Assembly: GCF_024347515.1 (NCBI RefSeq)
Contig: NZ_AP025492.1
Span: 434,001 to 498,000 of the forward strand
DNA: 64,000 bases
Source: Vibrio gigantis
Lineage (GTDB): Bacteria > Pseudomonadota > Gammaproteobacteria > Enterobacterales > Vibrionaceae
Reading direction: 5' to 3'
A program made the position numbers and the translations under genes. The notes beneath the pieces are model-generated. The model did no database searches. It saw only the letters and a list, made by a program, of their open reading frames with translations, and was not told the origin of the DNA. Positions 1 to 9,491 of the stretch are shown here, piece after piece. Numbering within the stretch: position 1 is the stretch's first letter; each line of letters starts with the position of its first letter.

Positions 1-67
1 GCAGTAGAATTAGGTTAGCTGGAGCAAGAGTTTAGGGATCATACAGTCTGGTTAAAAGAGGCGTGGT

Positions 68-199
68 ATGTTTGTCGATTTTTTAGTGAGGTTAACCATA
101 GGCACATTAGCCATTCTTGGCTTTCAGCTTAGTGCATTGTATTTTTTACCTATGGTTGTGCTGCTCAATACTCATCACAAAGAGTTTTTTGGGTGGTAG
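68..199 (+). CDS. Possible small membrane peptide (43 aa)
   Basis: This short reading frame starts at an ATG preceded by AAGAGG at a suitable distance and runs to TAG. The product is strongly hydrophobic (for example TIGTLAILGF and YFLPMVVLL), which would fit one membrane segment. It is followed by a strong hairpin terminator at 225, as expected for a transcribed plus-strand gene. I recognise no family. The frame is short enough to be chance, so this is a tentative call. The first 18 bases also read as the tail of a plus-strand gene (AVELG, stop), but that is too little to name. Confidence 0.3.
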   Translation: MFVDFLVRLTIGTLAILGFQLSALYFLPMVVLLNTHHKEFFGW

Positions 200-224
200 T
201 TCAGTCGTGGTACTGGAAAAAAAA

Positions 225-248
225 ACGGAGCCGTTGGGCTCCGTTTTT
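225..248. terminator. Rho-independent terminator, probably bidirectional
   Basis: An 8-bp perfect stem (ACGGAGCC/GGCTCCGT) with a GTTG loop is flanked by an A-run before and a T-run after. It sits between a short plus-strand frame and the minus-strand GntR gene, so it could serve both. Confidence 0.75.
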
Positions 249-272
249 ATTTGGTGAGAATCTATCTTGGCA

Positions 273-932
273 TTATGCCGCTTCGATAACTTCTTCAATT
301 CGTTTCATTGAACCTAGTAAGTGCTGATCAAGCAGTTCTGTCGCTTGTTCTACATTCTTAGAGAGTACTAGCTTCATGATCATTTCGTGCTCATCAATAT
401 TGAACAGATCATCAGATGCGCTTTCTGCAGACATAGCGAGGAAGCGGTAACGTTTCACTTGGTTAATTAGGTCATCAAAGAACTTAAACATGTTCTCTGA
501 ATCAGCGCCTTCAAGTAACGCAACATGGAACTGCTGATGGCGCTCTTCCCACTCAACACAATCAAACTCTTCAGATACGTACTGCACTCGCGACAGTTTA
601 TGGTAAGACGTTAATACATCTAGCTCCCAGCTCTCATCACCCGCTGAAATCGCTTTTTTAAGCAGAACAGAAGAGACAACACGAAGGCTTTCGTAGAGAT
701 CATTCAGTTCTTTCTTTGATACAGGAGATACCCAGCAGCCTTTTTGTGGCTCTAGCTTTACGTATTTGCTCCAAGATAATTGTACCAAGGCTTCACGAAT
801 AGGGGATGCGCCAACGTTGTAGCGTGCTTTTAGATCAGCAACAACGAGCTTTTGGCCTGGGGTTAACTCACCATTAAGAATATCTTGGCGAATCATCTTT
901 GATACTTTGTCAGTGAGCGTAGGACTAGACAT
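273..932 (-). CDS. GntR-family transcriptional regulator (FCD type)
   Basis: This is a DNA-binding regulator of the GntR superfamily, FadR/VanR-like branch. The N-terminal winged helix-turn-helix carries the typical SPIREALVQL recognition-helix sequence around residues 45-55. The C-terminal helical FCD domain usually binds a small organic acid; ERHQQFH and the later HEMI and DQHL segments supply metal-ligand type histidines. I chose the ATG at 932, four codons inside the longest frame, because GAGG lies just upstream of it. The gene is single, with a terminator at each side. Ligand and target genes are unknown; proximity to pykF does not settle them. Confidence 0.85.
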   Translation of the reverse strand: MSSPTLTDKVSKMIRQDILNGELTPGQKLVVADLKARYNVGASPIREALVQLSWSKYVKLEPQKGCWVSPVSKKELNDLYESLRVVSSVLLKKAISAGDESWELDVLTSYHKLSRVQYVSEEFDCVEWEERHQQFHVALLEGADSENMFKFFDDLINQVKRYRFLAMSAESASDDLFNIDEHEMIMKLVLSKNVEQATELLDQHLLGSMKRIEEVIEAA

Positions 933-1074
933 TACAAACCTCATCTATATATGATTTCTAGTCTGCTAATCCGTCTCTTAGAAAGAGCCAATTGGAAGTT
1001 AACAGTACGTAGTTCTATTGTGATTGATAATACAGCGTACTGAAAAGTTAGGCAAGATTTTGTTTCATAAAAAA

Positions 1075-1096
1075 AGAGGGCCGAAGCCCTCTTTTA
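1075..1096 (-). terminator. Terminator downstream of pykF
   Basis: A 7-bp GC-rich stem (AGAGGGC/GCCCTCT) with loop CGAA is flanked by A-rich and T-rich runs. It lies 25 bp beyond the pykF stop codon on the minus strand. Confidence 0.75.
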
Positions 1097-1120
1097 TATT
1101 TTATGCGAATCGGTTCATTC

Positions 1121-2533
1121 TTATAGAACGTGAACAGATGCCGTGTTTGTAGTACCAGAAGCTACTAGAGCACCAGAAACCATAACTACGATGTCGCCTT
1201 TGTTACCTAGGCCAGATTGTAGAGCGATTTCTTTACCGTTGATGTAGAACGCGTCTGTGTTCTCGATAGAGTCAACAAGAACTGGCTTAACACCTTTAGT
1301 AAGAACTAGCTGTGCAGCTGTCTTTTCGTTAGTTGTTAGAGCAAGGATGTTTGCAGTTGGGAAGTACTTACGCACTGAACGTGCAGACTTACCGCCTTCA
1401 GTTGCAACAACGATTAGAGGAGCAGCTAGCTTCTCTGCAGTGTCTACAGCGCCTTTACATACTGCTTCAGTGATGCGTAGACGTGGGCTGTCTAGACGAG
1501 AACCTAGCTCGGCTTTAAGAGCTGAATCAGTACGGTTCGCGATTTGAGCCATGATAGTAACAGCTTCAACTGGGTACTTACCTTTAGCAGTTTCACCAGA
1601 AAGCATTACAGCATCAGTACCATCCATGATTGCGTTCGCAACGTCACCCGCTTCTGCACGAGTTGGACGTGGGTTGCTGATCATAGAGTCAAGCATTTGA
1701 GTTGCAGTGATAACCATCTTACGTGCACGGTTACACTTCTCGATCATCATCTTCTGAGCGAAGATTACTTCTTCAGCTGGGATTTCAACACCTAGGTCAC
1801 CACGAGCAACCATGATGCCGTCAGAAGCTTCAAGGATTGAATCGAAGTTATCTACACCTTCTTGGTTTTCAATCTTAGAAATGATGTGGATGTTCTCGCC
1901 GCCGTTAGCGTTTAGAAGCTCACGGATTTCTTTAACGTCTTCTTCTTTACGGATGAAAGAAGCAGCAACGAAATCAACGCCTTGTTCACAACCAAACTTA
2001 AGGTCAGCTTTGTCTTTCTCAGAAAGAGCTGGAAGTTGAACAGAAACGCCAGGAAGGTTAACACCTTTGTTTTCGCCTAGAGCACCGTTGTTAAGAACTT
2101 TACACTTAACTTCAGTTTCTGTTGTTGCGATAACTTCCATTTCGATTAGGCCGTCATCAACAAGGATAGTGTTACCCGCTGTTAGGTCTTTAGCGAAACC
2201 TAGGTAAGTTACTGCTACTACGTCTTTGTTACCAACAACTGTTGCGTCAGTTGTGAAAGTGAACTCTTGACCAGCTACTAGATCTACGTCGTTACCATCT
2301 TCAAGCTTGATAGTACGGATTTCTGGACCTTTAGTATCTAGAAGGATAGCAAGTTGCTCACCTTTGTTTTCCATTACTTTACGGAAGTTCGCGATACGAG
2401 TGCCGTGCTCTGCGAAATCACCGTGAGAGAAGTTAAGACGCATAACGTTCATGCCAGCATCTACTAGTTCAGTTAGCTTCTCTACAGATTCAGTTTTAGG
2501 GCCAATCGTACATACGATTTTGGTCTTTTTCAT
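1121..2533 (-). CDS. pykF: Pyruvate kinase I (type F)
   Basis: Pyruvate kinase converts phosphoenolpyruvate and ADP to pyruvate and ATP in the last step of glycolysis, in the cytoplasm. The 470-residue length matches the fructose-1,6-bisphosphate-activated PykF class. Visible landmarks in order are RLNFSHGD, the DTKGPEIRT phosphate-binding segment, the catalytic lysine region [20 protein letters not shown] and the cation-binding [13 protein letters not shown]. The gene is alone on the minus strand and faces away from the DeoR-type gene, with a 429-bp region between them, as in other vibrios. Confidence 0.97.
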   Translation of the reverse strand: MKKTKIVCTIGPKTESVEKLTELVDAGMNVMRLNFSHGDFAEHGTRIANFRKVMENKGEQLAILLDTKGPEIRTIKLEDGNDVDLVAGQEFTFTTDATVVGNKDVVAVTYLGFAKDLTAGNTILVDDGLIEMEVIATTETEVKCKVLNNGALGENKGVNLPGVSVQLPALSEKDKADLKFGCEQGVDFVAASFIRKEEDVKEIRELLNANGGENIHIISKIENQEGVDNFDSILEASDGIMVARGDLGVEIPAEEVIFAQKMMIEKCNRARKMVITATQMLDSMISNPRPTRAEAGDVANAIMDGTDAVMLSGETAKGKYPVEAVTIMAQIANRTDSALKAELGSRLDSPRLRITEAVCKGAVDTAEKLAAPLIVVATEGGKSARSVRKYFPTANILALTTNEKTAAQLVLTKGVKPVLVDSIENTDAFYINGKEIALQSGLGNKGDIVVMVSGALVASGTTNTASVHVL

Positions 2534-2962
2534 GGAAGGTACTCTCCGGTAAGTATTGTTACAATTTGAAATTTATTTAAGTTCTGAAGATTGGTCCGCT
2601 ACATCAACATTTTGTGCCTGCTGTGTAAAAGCGCGGTACTTCCAATATGTCCTTCAGAGTTGTAAGTCTTTCATCAATTTTAGTCATTTTATGACCAAAA
2701 GATTTTGATTCAATATCGGTTTTATGTGACTTACCCCACTATATAGGCGGTAAGTTGCAAAAAAATAACAGTCAGTTTTGTAATTTTTTTTCTTTTCGGG
2801 TGCGGATTCTACCACCTAATGAGTTCAATATCACTGCTTAACAATTGTCTTAGGACAAGGTTTTATCGCTATTTATTAATTTTTTGGATCAAAATAAATG
2901 GACTAAATAGTTTCGTTGTAACTATAATATGTTTCATATCGAAACTTAATGGTATTTTTTAA
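2534..2962. promoter_or_regulatory. Divergent promoter region of pykF and the DeoR-type gene
   Basis: No credible gene is present in these 429 AT-rich bases. The region must hold both divergent promoters. CTTACC and GGTAAG at 2730-2735 and 2749-2754 form a dyad around a TATATA sequence on the pykF side. A good -10 box (TATAAT, 2923-2928) lies just ahead of the DeoR-type gene. The regulators bound here cannot be named from sequence. Confidence 0.5.
2910..2945 (+). promoter_or_regulatory. Candidate operator of the DeoR-type regulator
   Basis: GTTTCG at 2910-2915 and its inverted copy CGAAAC at 2940-2945 bracket the TATAAT box at 2923. Another CGAAACGAAAC lies over the first codons. DeoR-family proteins commonly bind TTTCG-type inverted repeats and repress themselves, so autoregulation is a reasonable inference but is not shown. 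Confidence 0.4.
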
Positions 2963-3733
2963 ATGTCGAAACGAAACACCCAGCTCAGAAGACATGCAAT
3001 TTCTAACCTAGTGAACGAAAAAGGGGAGGTTAGTGTTGACGAATTATCCGCTAAGTTCGAAACCTCAGAGGTCACTATTAGAAAGGATTTGGCGTCTTTA
3101 GAGAAAAACGGTCAGCTTTTACGCCGTTATGGTGGTGCCATTTCGTTACCGAAAGAGGTTGTGAACGAAGAACTGGGGCAGCAAGTTTCGAATCGAAAGA
3201 TTTCTTTGGCAAAAGCGGCTGCAGATCTAATTCGTGACCATAACCGCATTGTGATCGATAGCGGCAGCACGACAGGTGCTTTAATTCAGCAGCTAAACAG
3301 TAAGCGTGGTTTGGTTGTTATGACCAACTCATTGCACGTGGCTAACGCCCTTAATGAACTTGAAAGTGAACCGACGTTACTCATGACCGGCGGAACATGG
3401 GATACCCATTCGGATTCTTTCCAAGGCAAAGTCGCAGAGTCAGTGCTGCGAGCTTACGATTTTGACCAACTGTTTATCGGGGCTGATGGTATCGACCTCG
3501 ACAGAGGTACAACCACATTCAATGAGTTGGTTGGCCTGAGTAAAGTTATGGCTGAAGTGTCACGAGAAGTGATCGTGATGGTTGAGTCTGAAAAAGTGGG
3601 ACGAAAGATCCCCAATTTAGAGCTGGCTTGGAACCACATCGATATTTTGATTACGGATACAGACTTGAGCAAAGAATCTCAAGCAAGTATCGAATCACAT
3701 GACGTTCGAGTGATCCTGACTGATCCAGAGTAA
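2963..3733 (+). CDS. DeoR/GlpR-family transcriptional regulator upstream of glmS
   Basis: The first 60 residues form the DeoR helix-turn-helix (VSVDELSAKFETSEVTIRKD followed by a conserved RRYGGAI stretch). Residues from about 75 onward are the sugar-phosphate sensor domain, with the VIDSGSTTGALI phosphate-binding loop typical of the family. At 256 aa it has the usual family length. It lies 107 bp upstream of glmS on the same strand, the order found in other vibrios, which suggests control of amino-sugar metabolism. The effector might be glucosamine-6-phosphate or a related sugar phosphate, but that is inference. Confidence 0.88.
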   Translation: MSKRNTQLRRHAISNLVNEKGEVSVDELSAKFETSEVTIRKDLASLEKNGQLLRRYGGAISLPKEVVNEELGQQVSNRKISLAKAAADLIRDHNRIVIDSGSTTGALIQQLNSKRGLVVMTNSLHVANALNELESEPTLLMTGGTWDTHSDSFQGKVAESVLRAYDFDQLFIGADGIDLDRGTTTFNELVGLSKVMAEVSREVIVMVESEKVGRKIPNLELAWNHIDILITDTDLSKESQASIESHDVRVILTDPE

Positions 3734-3840
3734 AAACAAATTTAAATATTATGCATTTATCTTCCTATAATTGATCTTGATAAAGATATGGCCTTTGCTT
3801 GCTGCCAATAGGAATAAAACAAAATTGATGGAGTGAAACT

Positions 3841-5673
3841 ATGTGTGGAATTGTTGGTGCAGTAGCACAGCGTGATGTGGCTGAAATTTTAGTAGAAGGC
3901 CTTCGCCGCCTAGAATACCGTGGCTATGACTCTGCAGGTGTCGCTGTAGTCGATACTGAATCTAACCTAACTCGTGTGCGCCGCCTAGGTAAAGTGCAAG
4001 AGCTAGCTGACGCGGTAGAAGAGCAACAAGTGATTGGCGGTACAGGTATCGCTCACACACGTTGGGCAACACACGGTGAACCGTCGGAAGCGAACGCACA
4101 CCCACACATGTCTGGTGATATCGCAGTTGTACACAACGGTATTATCGAAAACCACGAAGCACTGCGCGCTATGCTGCAAGAGCGTGGTTACGTATTTACT
4201 TCACAAACGGATACAGAAGTTATCGCTCACCTAGTTGAGTGGGAACTTCGTACTTCAGATTCATTGGTTGAAGCGCTACAGAAAACAGCTAAACAGCTAG
4301 ACGGTGCGTACGGTACGGTTGTGGTTGATCGCAAAGATCCTAGCCGCATTGTTGTTGCTCGTTCTGGTAGCCCTATCGTTATCGGTTTTGGTGTAGGTGA
4401 GAACTTCCTAGCATCAGATCAACTTGCACTGTTAAGCGTAACACGTCGCTTCATGTACCTAGAAGAAGGTGATGTTGCTGAGGTTACTCGTCGTGATGTA
4501 ACGGTATTTGATGTTGCAGGCGAGCGTGTAGAGCGTGAAATCGTAGAATCAAACGCAGAACACGATGCAGGTGACAAAGGTAAATACCGTCACTTCATGC
4601 AGAAAGAGATCTTTGAACAGCCAACTGCACTGATCAACACAATGGAAGGTCGTATTTCAGATACGTCTGTGATCACCAATGCTATCGGCGTTAAAGCGGA
4701 AGAGATCTTAAGCAAGGTTGAACACGTGCAGATCATCGCATGTGGTACGTCTTACAACTCAGGCATGGCTGCTCGTTACTGGTTTGAGTCTCTAGCGGGT
4801 GTAAGCTGTGATGTAGAGATCGCTTCTGAATTCCGTTACCGTGATTTCGTAGTTCGTCCGAACAGCCTACTAGTTACTCTGTCTCAGTCTGGTGAAACGG
4901 CTGATACGCTTGCTGCACTTCGTCTTGCAAAAGAGAAGGGCTACATGTCAGCAATGACTATCTGTAACGTTGCGGGTTCTTCGCTAGTTCGTGAATCTGA
5001 CTTTGCTTTCATGACTCGCGCAGGAACAGAGATCGGTGTTGCTTCAACAAAAGCGTTTACAACTCAACTTGCAGCAATGCTGATGATGGTAACGTCGATT
5101 GGTCGCCTACAAGGTCGTATCGATGAGGCGAAAGAAACTGAAATCGTTCAAGCACTTCACCAACTACCAACAGATATCGAGAAAGCACTAGCATTTGATA
5201 AAGAGATTGAAGCGCTTGCTACAGACTTCGCTGATAAGCACCACACACTATTTCTAGGTCGTGGCGAGTACTATCCAATCGCAATGGAAGCTTCTCTTAA
5301 ACTAAAAGAGATCTCTTACATCCACGCAGAAGCATACGCTGCTGGTGAGCTTAAGCATGGTCCTCTAGCACTTATTGATGCCGACATGCCAGTAGTGGTA
5401 ATTGCACCAAGCAATGACCTACTAGAGAAGCTGAAATCAAACGTTGAAGAAGTACGTGCTCGTGGCGGTCTACTTTACGTATTCGCTGACCAAGACGCTG
5501 GTTTTGAAAGCGATGAGAACATGAAGATCATCAAGATGCCTCACGTAAATGAAGTAACTGCACCTATTTACTACACAGTACCGATGCAGCTGCTGTCTTA
5601 CCACGTAGCGCTAATCAAAGGTACCGATGTTGACCAACCTCGTAACCTAGCGAAAGCGGTAACGGTTGAGTAA
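3841..5673 (+). CDS. glmS: Glutamine-fructose-6-phosphate aminotransferase (isomerizing)
   Basis: GlmS makes glucosamine-6-phosphate from fructose-6-phosphate and glutamine, the entry step to UDP-GlcNAc for peptidoglycan and LPS. The protein begins [10 protein letters not shown], so Cys2 becomes the N-terminal nucleophile of the glutaminase domain. Two SIS sugar-isomerase domains follow, with [10 protein letters not shown] and the HGPLALI segment. The conserved C-terminal tail NLAKAVTVE is intact. Length (610 aa) is typical. The start is preceded by TGGAGTG. A strong terminator follows 32 bp after the stop. Confidence 0.98.
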   Translation: MCGIVGAVAQRDVAEILVEGLRRLEYRGYDSAGVAVVDTESNLTRVRRLGKVQELADAVEEQQVIGGTGIAHTRWATHGEPSEANAHPHMSGDIAVVHNGIIENHEALRAMLQERGYVFTSQTDTEVIAHLVEWELRTSDSLVEALQKTAKQLDGAYGTVVVDRKDPSRIVVARSGSPIVIGFGVGENFLASDQLALLSVTRRFMYLEEGDVAEVTRRDVTVFDVAGERVEREIVESNAEHDAGDKGKYRHFMQKEIFEQPTALINTMEGRISDTSVITNAIGVKAEEILSKVEHVQIIACGTSYNSGMAARYWFESLAGVSCDVEIASEFRYRDFVVRPNSLLVTLSQSGETADTLAALRLAKEKGYMSAMTICNVAGSSLVRESDFAFMTRAGTEIGVASTKAFTTQLAAMLMMVTSIGRLQGRIDEAKETEIVQALHQLPTDIEKALAFDKEIEALATDFADKHHTLFLGRGEYYPIAMEASLKLKEISYIHAEAYAAGELKHGPLALIDADMPVVVIAPSNDLLEKLKSNVEEVRARGGLLYVFADQDAGFESDENMKIIKMPHVNEVTAPIYYTVPMQLLSYHVALIKGTDVDQPRNLAKAVTVE

Positions 5674-5705
5674 TAGACAGATTATCTAAGAAATAGATAA
5701 TAAGA

Positions 5706-5731
5706 AGCCCATCTAGTGATGGGCTTTTTTG
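5706..5731 (+). terminator. Terminator of glmS
   Basis: An 8-bp perfect stem (AGCCCATC/GATGGGCT) with loop TAGT is followed by six T residues. It sits between the convergent glmS and sulfhydrylase genes. Confidence 0.85.
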
Positions 5732-5788
5732 TACCTGTTACTTTTTTATGCTGCATGAGACTTTTATATCTCGGTGTCGCTACTTTGA

Positions 5789-7045
5789 TTAAGCGTTAAG
5801 AGCTTGCTCTAGGTCAGCCAAGATATCTTCGATGTGCTCAATACCTACCGAGAGACGAATCATCTCTGGTGATACACCGGCTTGTTTTTGTTCTGCTTCG
5901 CTTAGTTGACGGTGTGTTGTGGAAGCAGGGTGACAAGCAAGAGACTTGGCGTCGCCAATGTTCACTAGGCGCTTGAAGATTTGCAGCGCGTCATAGAAGC
6001 GAACTCCTGCTTCATAACCATCTTTTAAACCAAAAGACAAAATAGCCGATGGCTTACCCTGCATGTACTTTTCAGCAAGCGGGTAGAATTCTGAGCTAGG
6101 CAAGCCGGCGTAGTTTACCCAGCTTACTTTCTCATGTTGCTGAAGGTATTCCGCCACTTTCAACGCATTCTCTGTGTGTCGCTCCATGCGTAACGACAGC
6201 GTCTCCAAGCCTTGCATCAGCATGAAAGCATTCATTGGTGACAGTGCGGCGCCTGTATTGCGTAGTGGAACCGTTCTAGCGCGACCAATAAACGCAGCCT
6301 CACCAAAGGCTTCGGTATAAACCACACCGTGGTAAGAAGGCTCTGGTTGATTAAACACAGGGAAGCGGTCCTTGTGTTCTGCCCATGGGAATTTACCTGA
6401 GTCGACAATCACGCCACCCAATGTTGTACCGTGACCACCAACGTACTTCGTTAGTGAATGAACTACGATGTCAGCGCCAAAATCGATAGGCTTGCACAGT
6501 ACCGGTGTTGCTACCGTGTTATCAACAATCACAGGCACACCTTGTGCGTGAGCAAGCTCTGCGACACGCTCTAAGTCGATGATATTACCTGCTGGGTTAC
6601 CAATACTTTCACAGTAAACCGCCTTGGTTTTTTCATCGATCAGTGCCGCTAAGCTTTCTGGTTTGTCATCTTTAGCAAAGCGTACTTCGATCCCTTGGTT
6701 TGGCAGCATGTGAGCAAATAGGGTGTAAGTGCCACCGTAAAGTTGAGGTGTTGAGACGATGTTGTCCCCGATTTGTGTCAAGGTTTGAATCGCGTAGTTA
6801 ATCGCAGCGCTACCCGCACTTACGACTAGGCCTGCAATACCACCCTCTAGGGCTGCCATTCGCTTTTCTAACACATCATTGGTGCGAGTGTAGATATTGC
6901 CCGGTACTTCTAGGTTGAACAGGTCAGCGCCGTGTTGTGCATCATCGAACTCATAAGCAACGGTTTGGTAGATAGGAGTGGCAACGGATTTAGTCGTTGG
7001 ATCGGTTTCGTAGCCGAAGTGAATCGAGAGTGTTTCGTCTTTCAT
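5789..7045 (-). CDS. O-acetylhomoserine sulfhydrylase / cysteine synthase-like PLP enzyme
   Basis: This is a Cys/Met-metabolism PLP enzyme of the MetY type (O-acetyl-L-homoserine aminocarboxypropyltransferase), which makes homocysteine from O-acetylhomoserine and sulfide. The PLP lysine lies in SLTKYVGGHGTTLGG. The N-terminus (THAIHxGY-like LSIHFGYETDPTTKS) and the SVGIEHIEDILADL ending are typical. I chose the ATG at 7045 because AGGGAAG lies ahead of it; the longest frame would add 12 unlikely residues. The length (418 aa) fits the family. It is a single gene. Originally the tRNA gene now found at 27751 would have read toward it. Confidence 0.92.
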   Translation of the reverse strand: MKDETLSIHFGYETDPTTKSVATPIYQTVAYEFDDAQHGADLFNLEVPGNIYTRTNDVLEKRMAALEGGIAGLVVSAGSAAINYAIQTLTQIGDNIVSTPQLYGGTYTLFAHMLPNQGIEVRFAKDDKPESLAALIDEKTKAVYCESIGNPAGNIIDLERVAELAHAQGVPVIVDNTVATPVLCKPIDFGADIVVHSLTKYVGGHGTTLGGVIVDSGKFPWAEHKDRFPVFNQPEPSYHGVVYTEAFGEAAFIGRARTVPLRNTGAALSPMNAFMLMQGLETLSLRMERHTENALKVAEYLQQHEKVSWVNYAGLPSSEFYPLAEKYMQGKPSAILSFGLKDGYEAGVRFYDALQIFKRLVNIGDAKSLACHPASTTHRQLSEAEQKQAGVSPEMIRLSVGIEHIEDILADLEQALNA

Positions 7046-7207
7046 ATTTCTTCCCTGAACTATTGTACGATTTGTATCCACTCATCTTGCCGATTTTTTT
7101 ATAAAAGAAAAGTAAGCTTAGTTACAGAGAGGCAATTGGAATTGTGTGCGGGACGATTTCAACCGTTAGGAAGTGCAGGGCGTGATTTATGCTGTTCTAG
7201 AAAAGCA

Positions 7208-7241
7208 AAAAGCCAGAGCAGAGTGAACTGTTCTGGCTTTT
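7208..7241 (-). terminator. Displaced original terminator of the CAU tRNA gene
   Basis: A 14-bp stem with one G-T pair (AAAAGCCAGA.../...TCTGGCTTTT) and a six-base loop ends two bases before the left att core. Read on the minus strand it would follow a tRNA 3' end directly. I infer that it was the tRNA terminator before the island inserted; the island now brings its own at 27714-27741. Confidence 0.7.
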
Positions 7242-7243
7242 CT

Positions 7244-7292
7244 AATTTGGTGGCCCCTCCCAGATTTGAACTGGGGACCGAACGATTATGAG
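7244..7292 (-). other. Left attachment core (3' tRNA fragment)
   Basis: This 49-bp segment equals 27747-27795, where it forms the 3' part of the intact tRNA gene. Here it lacks the 5' half of the tRNA, so it is the far-end att site made by integration. Its left flank is the old tRNA terminator, its right flank is the left island arm. Confidence 0.9.
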
Positions 7293-7486
7293 CCAAGCTT
7301 CAGCCCTGTAATCAACATAGTAACCCTGCCCCGAATCACTCCGAAATCCACCAGCAAAATCACATCACCTGATTATCAGCATGAATTCTCTGACGTCGAC
7401 GACGGGGTTGATGGGATTGCAGGGGATGACTGAGTACGACGACGCCGACGAGGCTATGGGGGTAAAGTTGGGTGGAAAGACAGGAA
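7244..7486. repeat. 243-bp inverted repeat, left copy (left arm)
   Basis: The segment is the reverse complement of 19625-19867 with no difference that I could see. It comprises the 49-bp att core and about 194 bp of left arm. The arm contains two tracts of CGACGACG-like sequence (7395-7404 and 7435-7452). The repeat stops right after the first of three GACAGGAA motifs. Confidence 0.92.
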
Positions 7487-7507
7487 CCGGACAGGAAAAG
7501 ACAGGAA
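7479..7507 (+). repeat. Three phased GACAGGAA repeats
   Basis: GACAGGAA occurs at 7479, 7490 and 7500, spaced 11 and 10 bp, so all three lie on the same face of the helix. They sit at the inner edge of the left arm. Arm-type integrase or excisionase sites look like this, but the binding protein is not known. The middle copy of the arm retains only the first motif. Confidence 0.5.
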
Positions 7508-7625
7508 GAATCCTCTAGGCGTAATAAGTCTCAAAATGAATTTATATTATTGAATTAGAATAACTTTTACCGATTCGTAACGGTGAGGTTCTTCTTTCTA
7601 GTTCAATAAATAAAGGAAAGTTTCT

Positions 7626-8108
7626 ATGAACCAATCTAAAGGCAGTACAGCGAATACAGAAGCTGATGCATCTAAAGACACGTCAAAACACAATCCATTC
7701 TCAAACATCCTCAAATCAGGGGAAGCAGACAAACTAGGTTCAAAATCTCAAGGGAAAGTTCTCTACGAGATTGCTCAAAACAGTGAGGATAAACAGCTCT
7801 ACTTCCGGATTGCAGGTCAGACAGGAGGGGCTGGGTTACATTCAAAACAATGGATTCCATGCTCTAAGTTATTCGAGGTTATCGAATCTCAGGGTGATAA
7901 ACCATGGAAAAGTCAGGTCTACAAATCCCTCTATTCTTCTGGCTCCGCTAACAATCAGGGCTTCTGTGCCGCTATCGTTCGTGGCCTAGGTTTAGCCGTG
8001 AAAGCTGAGTCTTCTATTTACTTACATGTCGTTTCAGAGAAATACCAAGATAGGAAAAAGGAGCTTCTCGATCTCGTTAATCACATCAAACCGACCAAGA
8101 AAAAATAA
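7626..8108 (+). CDS. Hypothetical island protein (160 aa)
   Basis: I do not recognise this protein. The first 45 residues are polar and probably disordered (Ser, Thr, Lys and Asp rich). The rest looks like a compact soluble domain with KVLYEIAQNSEDKQLYFRI and a Lys-rich end. There is no signal peptide or membrane segment. AAAGGA precedes the ATG. It is 15 bp upstream of the DUF2787-like gene and surely cotranscribed with it. The pair are the first genes inside the left arm, a common place for recombination or excision accessory genes. Confidence 0.75.
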   Translation: MNQSKGSTANTEADASKDTSKHNPFSNILKSGEADKLGSKSQGKVLYEIAQNSEDKQLYFRIAGQTGGAGLHSKQWIPCSKLFEVIESQGDKPWKSQVYKSLYSSGSANNQGFCAAIVRGLGLAVKAESSIYLHVVSEKYQDRKKELLDLVNHIKPTKKK

Positions 8109-8123
8109 CAGAAGGATCTCATT

Positions 8124-8552
8124 ATGAATTTAGTCTTCGATAAAGAGCGTCTAGTGCTACTAATTAGTACCGACCTTCAAGATGTAATTAACATGGTTAT
8201 TGATCGCTCTCAGAAACTAACCCCGTCAACCCATGCTGTAACTATCAACTTTCGAGAACGTGCTTACTGTCCTGAAAATGGAGGGTATCACCCTGTCGAG
8301 ATTCTTATCACTAGGCTTAATGATCAGTGGATTTTCGATTACATCACTGACTTTAGTTACTGTGGATTGATGCCTGAGCTAGAGAAAGAAATCGACTTTG
8401 ATTTTGGTCACGGTGTGGCTTACATCCGTTACATGGGTGAAGTTCCCATTATTGAATCCAGTGTCGCTGAGTTCTATTCGATGTGGGAAACCAATTTCCT
8501 AAGCTACGTCGGAATGGACTGCTTCGATGAGATAGAAGTTTCGATAGATTAG
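8124..8552 (+). CDS. DUF2787-like island protein
   Basis: The 142-residue product contains NFRERAYCPENGGYHPVEI and a following WIFDYITDFSYCG stretch, which match my memory of the DUF2787 family found in Vibrio and other gammaproteobacterial islands. The function of that family is not established. It is acidic and soluble, with no signal peptide. AGAAGGATC precedes the ATG. It follows the 160-aa gene by 15 bp and converges with the WYL regulator. The family assignment is from motif resemblance only. Confidence 0.72.
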   Translation: MNLVFDKERLVLLISTDLQDVINMVIDRSQKLTPSTHAVTINFRERAYCPENGGYHPVEILITRLNDQWIFDYITDFSYCGLMPELEKEIDFDFGHGVAYIRYMGEVPIIESSVAEFYSMWETNFLSYVGMDCFDEIEVSID

Positions 8553-8555
8553 ATT

Positions 8556-8586
8556 GTCGTCGTCGACGTAAGGACGACGCCGTCGA
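8556..8586. other. GTCGTCG/CGACGAC inverted tract between convergent genes
   Basis: CGTCGTC at 8558-8564 and GACGACG at 8573-8579 form an inverted repeat in the 43-bp gap between two convergent genes. It could act as a terminator stem but lacks a T-run. The same motif recurs over the island. Confidence 0.5.
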
Positions 8587-8595
8587 TAAACCTAC

Positions 8596-9468
8596 TCATG
8601 AACAAGTCGCTAGGTAGGCTTCAACATCTCTAACCAAGGTTTGTTTTACCCATGATGGAGAAATTACATCGATATCAGGTAGCCAAGATTTGAGGACTGG
8701 CATTAATGCGTGAATATCTGATGTCTCAATGCTTATAAGTGTCGAGCCATAACCCAACTCTTTCAGCACTTGAATTGCCATAGGTTGTTCTAACTTCTGG
8801 TAATCATCAATTCGACTAGAACCAACCTGAGCGATGACCTCTACAATACCCTGAGTATTCCAGTGTAATTCTTCTCTGGTTAGTTTCTCGTTGAAGCTAG
8901 GTGAGGGAGTGTAAATATCATCGTGTTGAACTAACTCTGTAATCTCTGCCACTCGAAACGAATATGATTGGTTTCTAAGCATTGAAACCAAATGCCAAAT
9001 CCCATGTTCGTTAATGAGTTGGTAAGGCTCAATCCGATGATAACGACGACGCTGACCCGTTAAGGTCAGAGTGTTTCGCTGATGAATAGCGTTCGCAATG
9101 ATACGTAATGTTGTCTGAAAGCGACTGGAATCTTCGATAGGTAAATGACGGAACAGAATAGATTGTGTCTTATGACTTAGTGCCTGAGTCATGACTGCTC
9201 TATCTGGAAACAACTTATCTACTCCCATACTCGATAGGGAGTTCAGAGCTAAATGAGCTTTAGGGTTACGATGGTCTAATTGCTTTAAGAAGTAATATCC
9301 ATCCTCTCTTTCGATAGGTAGAAATGCCAGTCGACTGAAATCTCGAAGTACAGTTCGTTCATGTACTCCAAATTCCTGCTGTAAGTCGATAAGGCTCAGT
9401 TTCTCTCCTGAATGTAATCGGGAAAGTATCTGACTCAATCGGTAGGCTAACTTCTCACTCTTATTCAT
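8596..9468 (-). CDS. WYL-domain transcriptional regulator
   Basis: The 290-residue protein has an N-terminal DeoR-like helix-turn-helix (about residues 22-55, with HERTVLRDFSRL), then a WYL domain around residues 140-195 (RIEPYQLINEHGIWHLVSML), then a C-terminal WCX-like part. Length and layout match BrxR/CapW-type WYL repressors, which control defence islands and often themselves. Two near-identical palindromes lie in the 234-bp region ahead of it, one 24 bp from its start codon, which supports autoregulation. It may sense DNA damage or nucleic acid ligands as related proteins are thought to; that is inference. Confidence 0.88.
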   Translation of the reverse strand: MNKSEKLAYRLSQILSRLHSGEKLSLIDLQQEFGVHERTVLRDFSRLAFLPIEREDGYYFLKQLDHRNPKAHLALNSLSSMGVDKLFPDRAVMTQALSHKTQSILFRHLPIEDSSRFQTTLRIIANAIHQRNTLTLTGQRRRYHRIEPYQLINEHGIWHLVSMLRNQSYSFRVAEITELVQHDDIYTPSPSFNEKLTREELHWNTQGIVEVIAQVGSSRIDDYQKLEQPMAIQVLKELGYGSTLISIETSDIHALMPVLKSWLPDIDVISPSWVKQTLVRDVEAYLATCS

Positions 9469-9491
9469 ATCACCAATGATGTACTGATTCG

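Noticed and set aside
1257..2039. Several plus-strand frames opposite pykF
   Set aside because: They are antisense to a well-conserved gene and match nothing; codon constraint from pykF explains them.
6932..7291. 119-codon plus-strand frame across the island boundary
   Set aside because: It overlaps the start of the sulfhydrylase gene, the old terminator and the att core, and has no ribosome site.
7244..7292. Second and third tRNA genes at the left and central cores
   Set aside because: Only the 3' part of the tRNA is present at both places; the 5' half and D-arm are missing, so they are att fragments.
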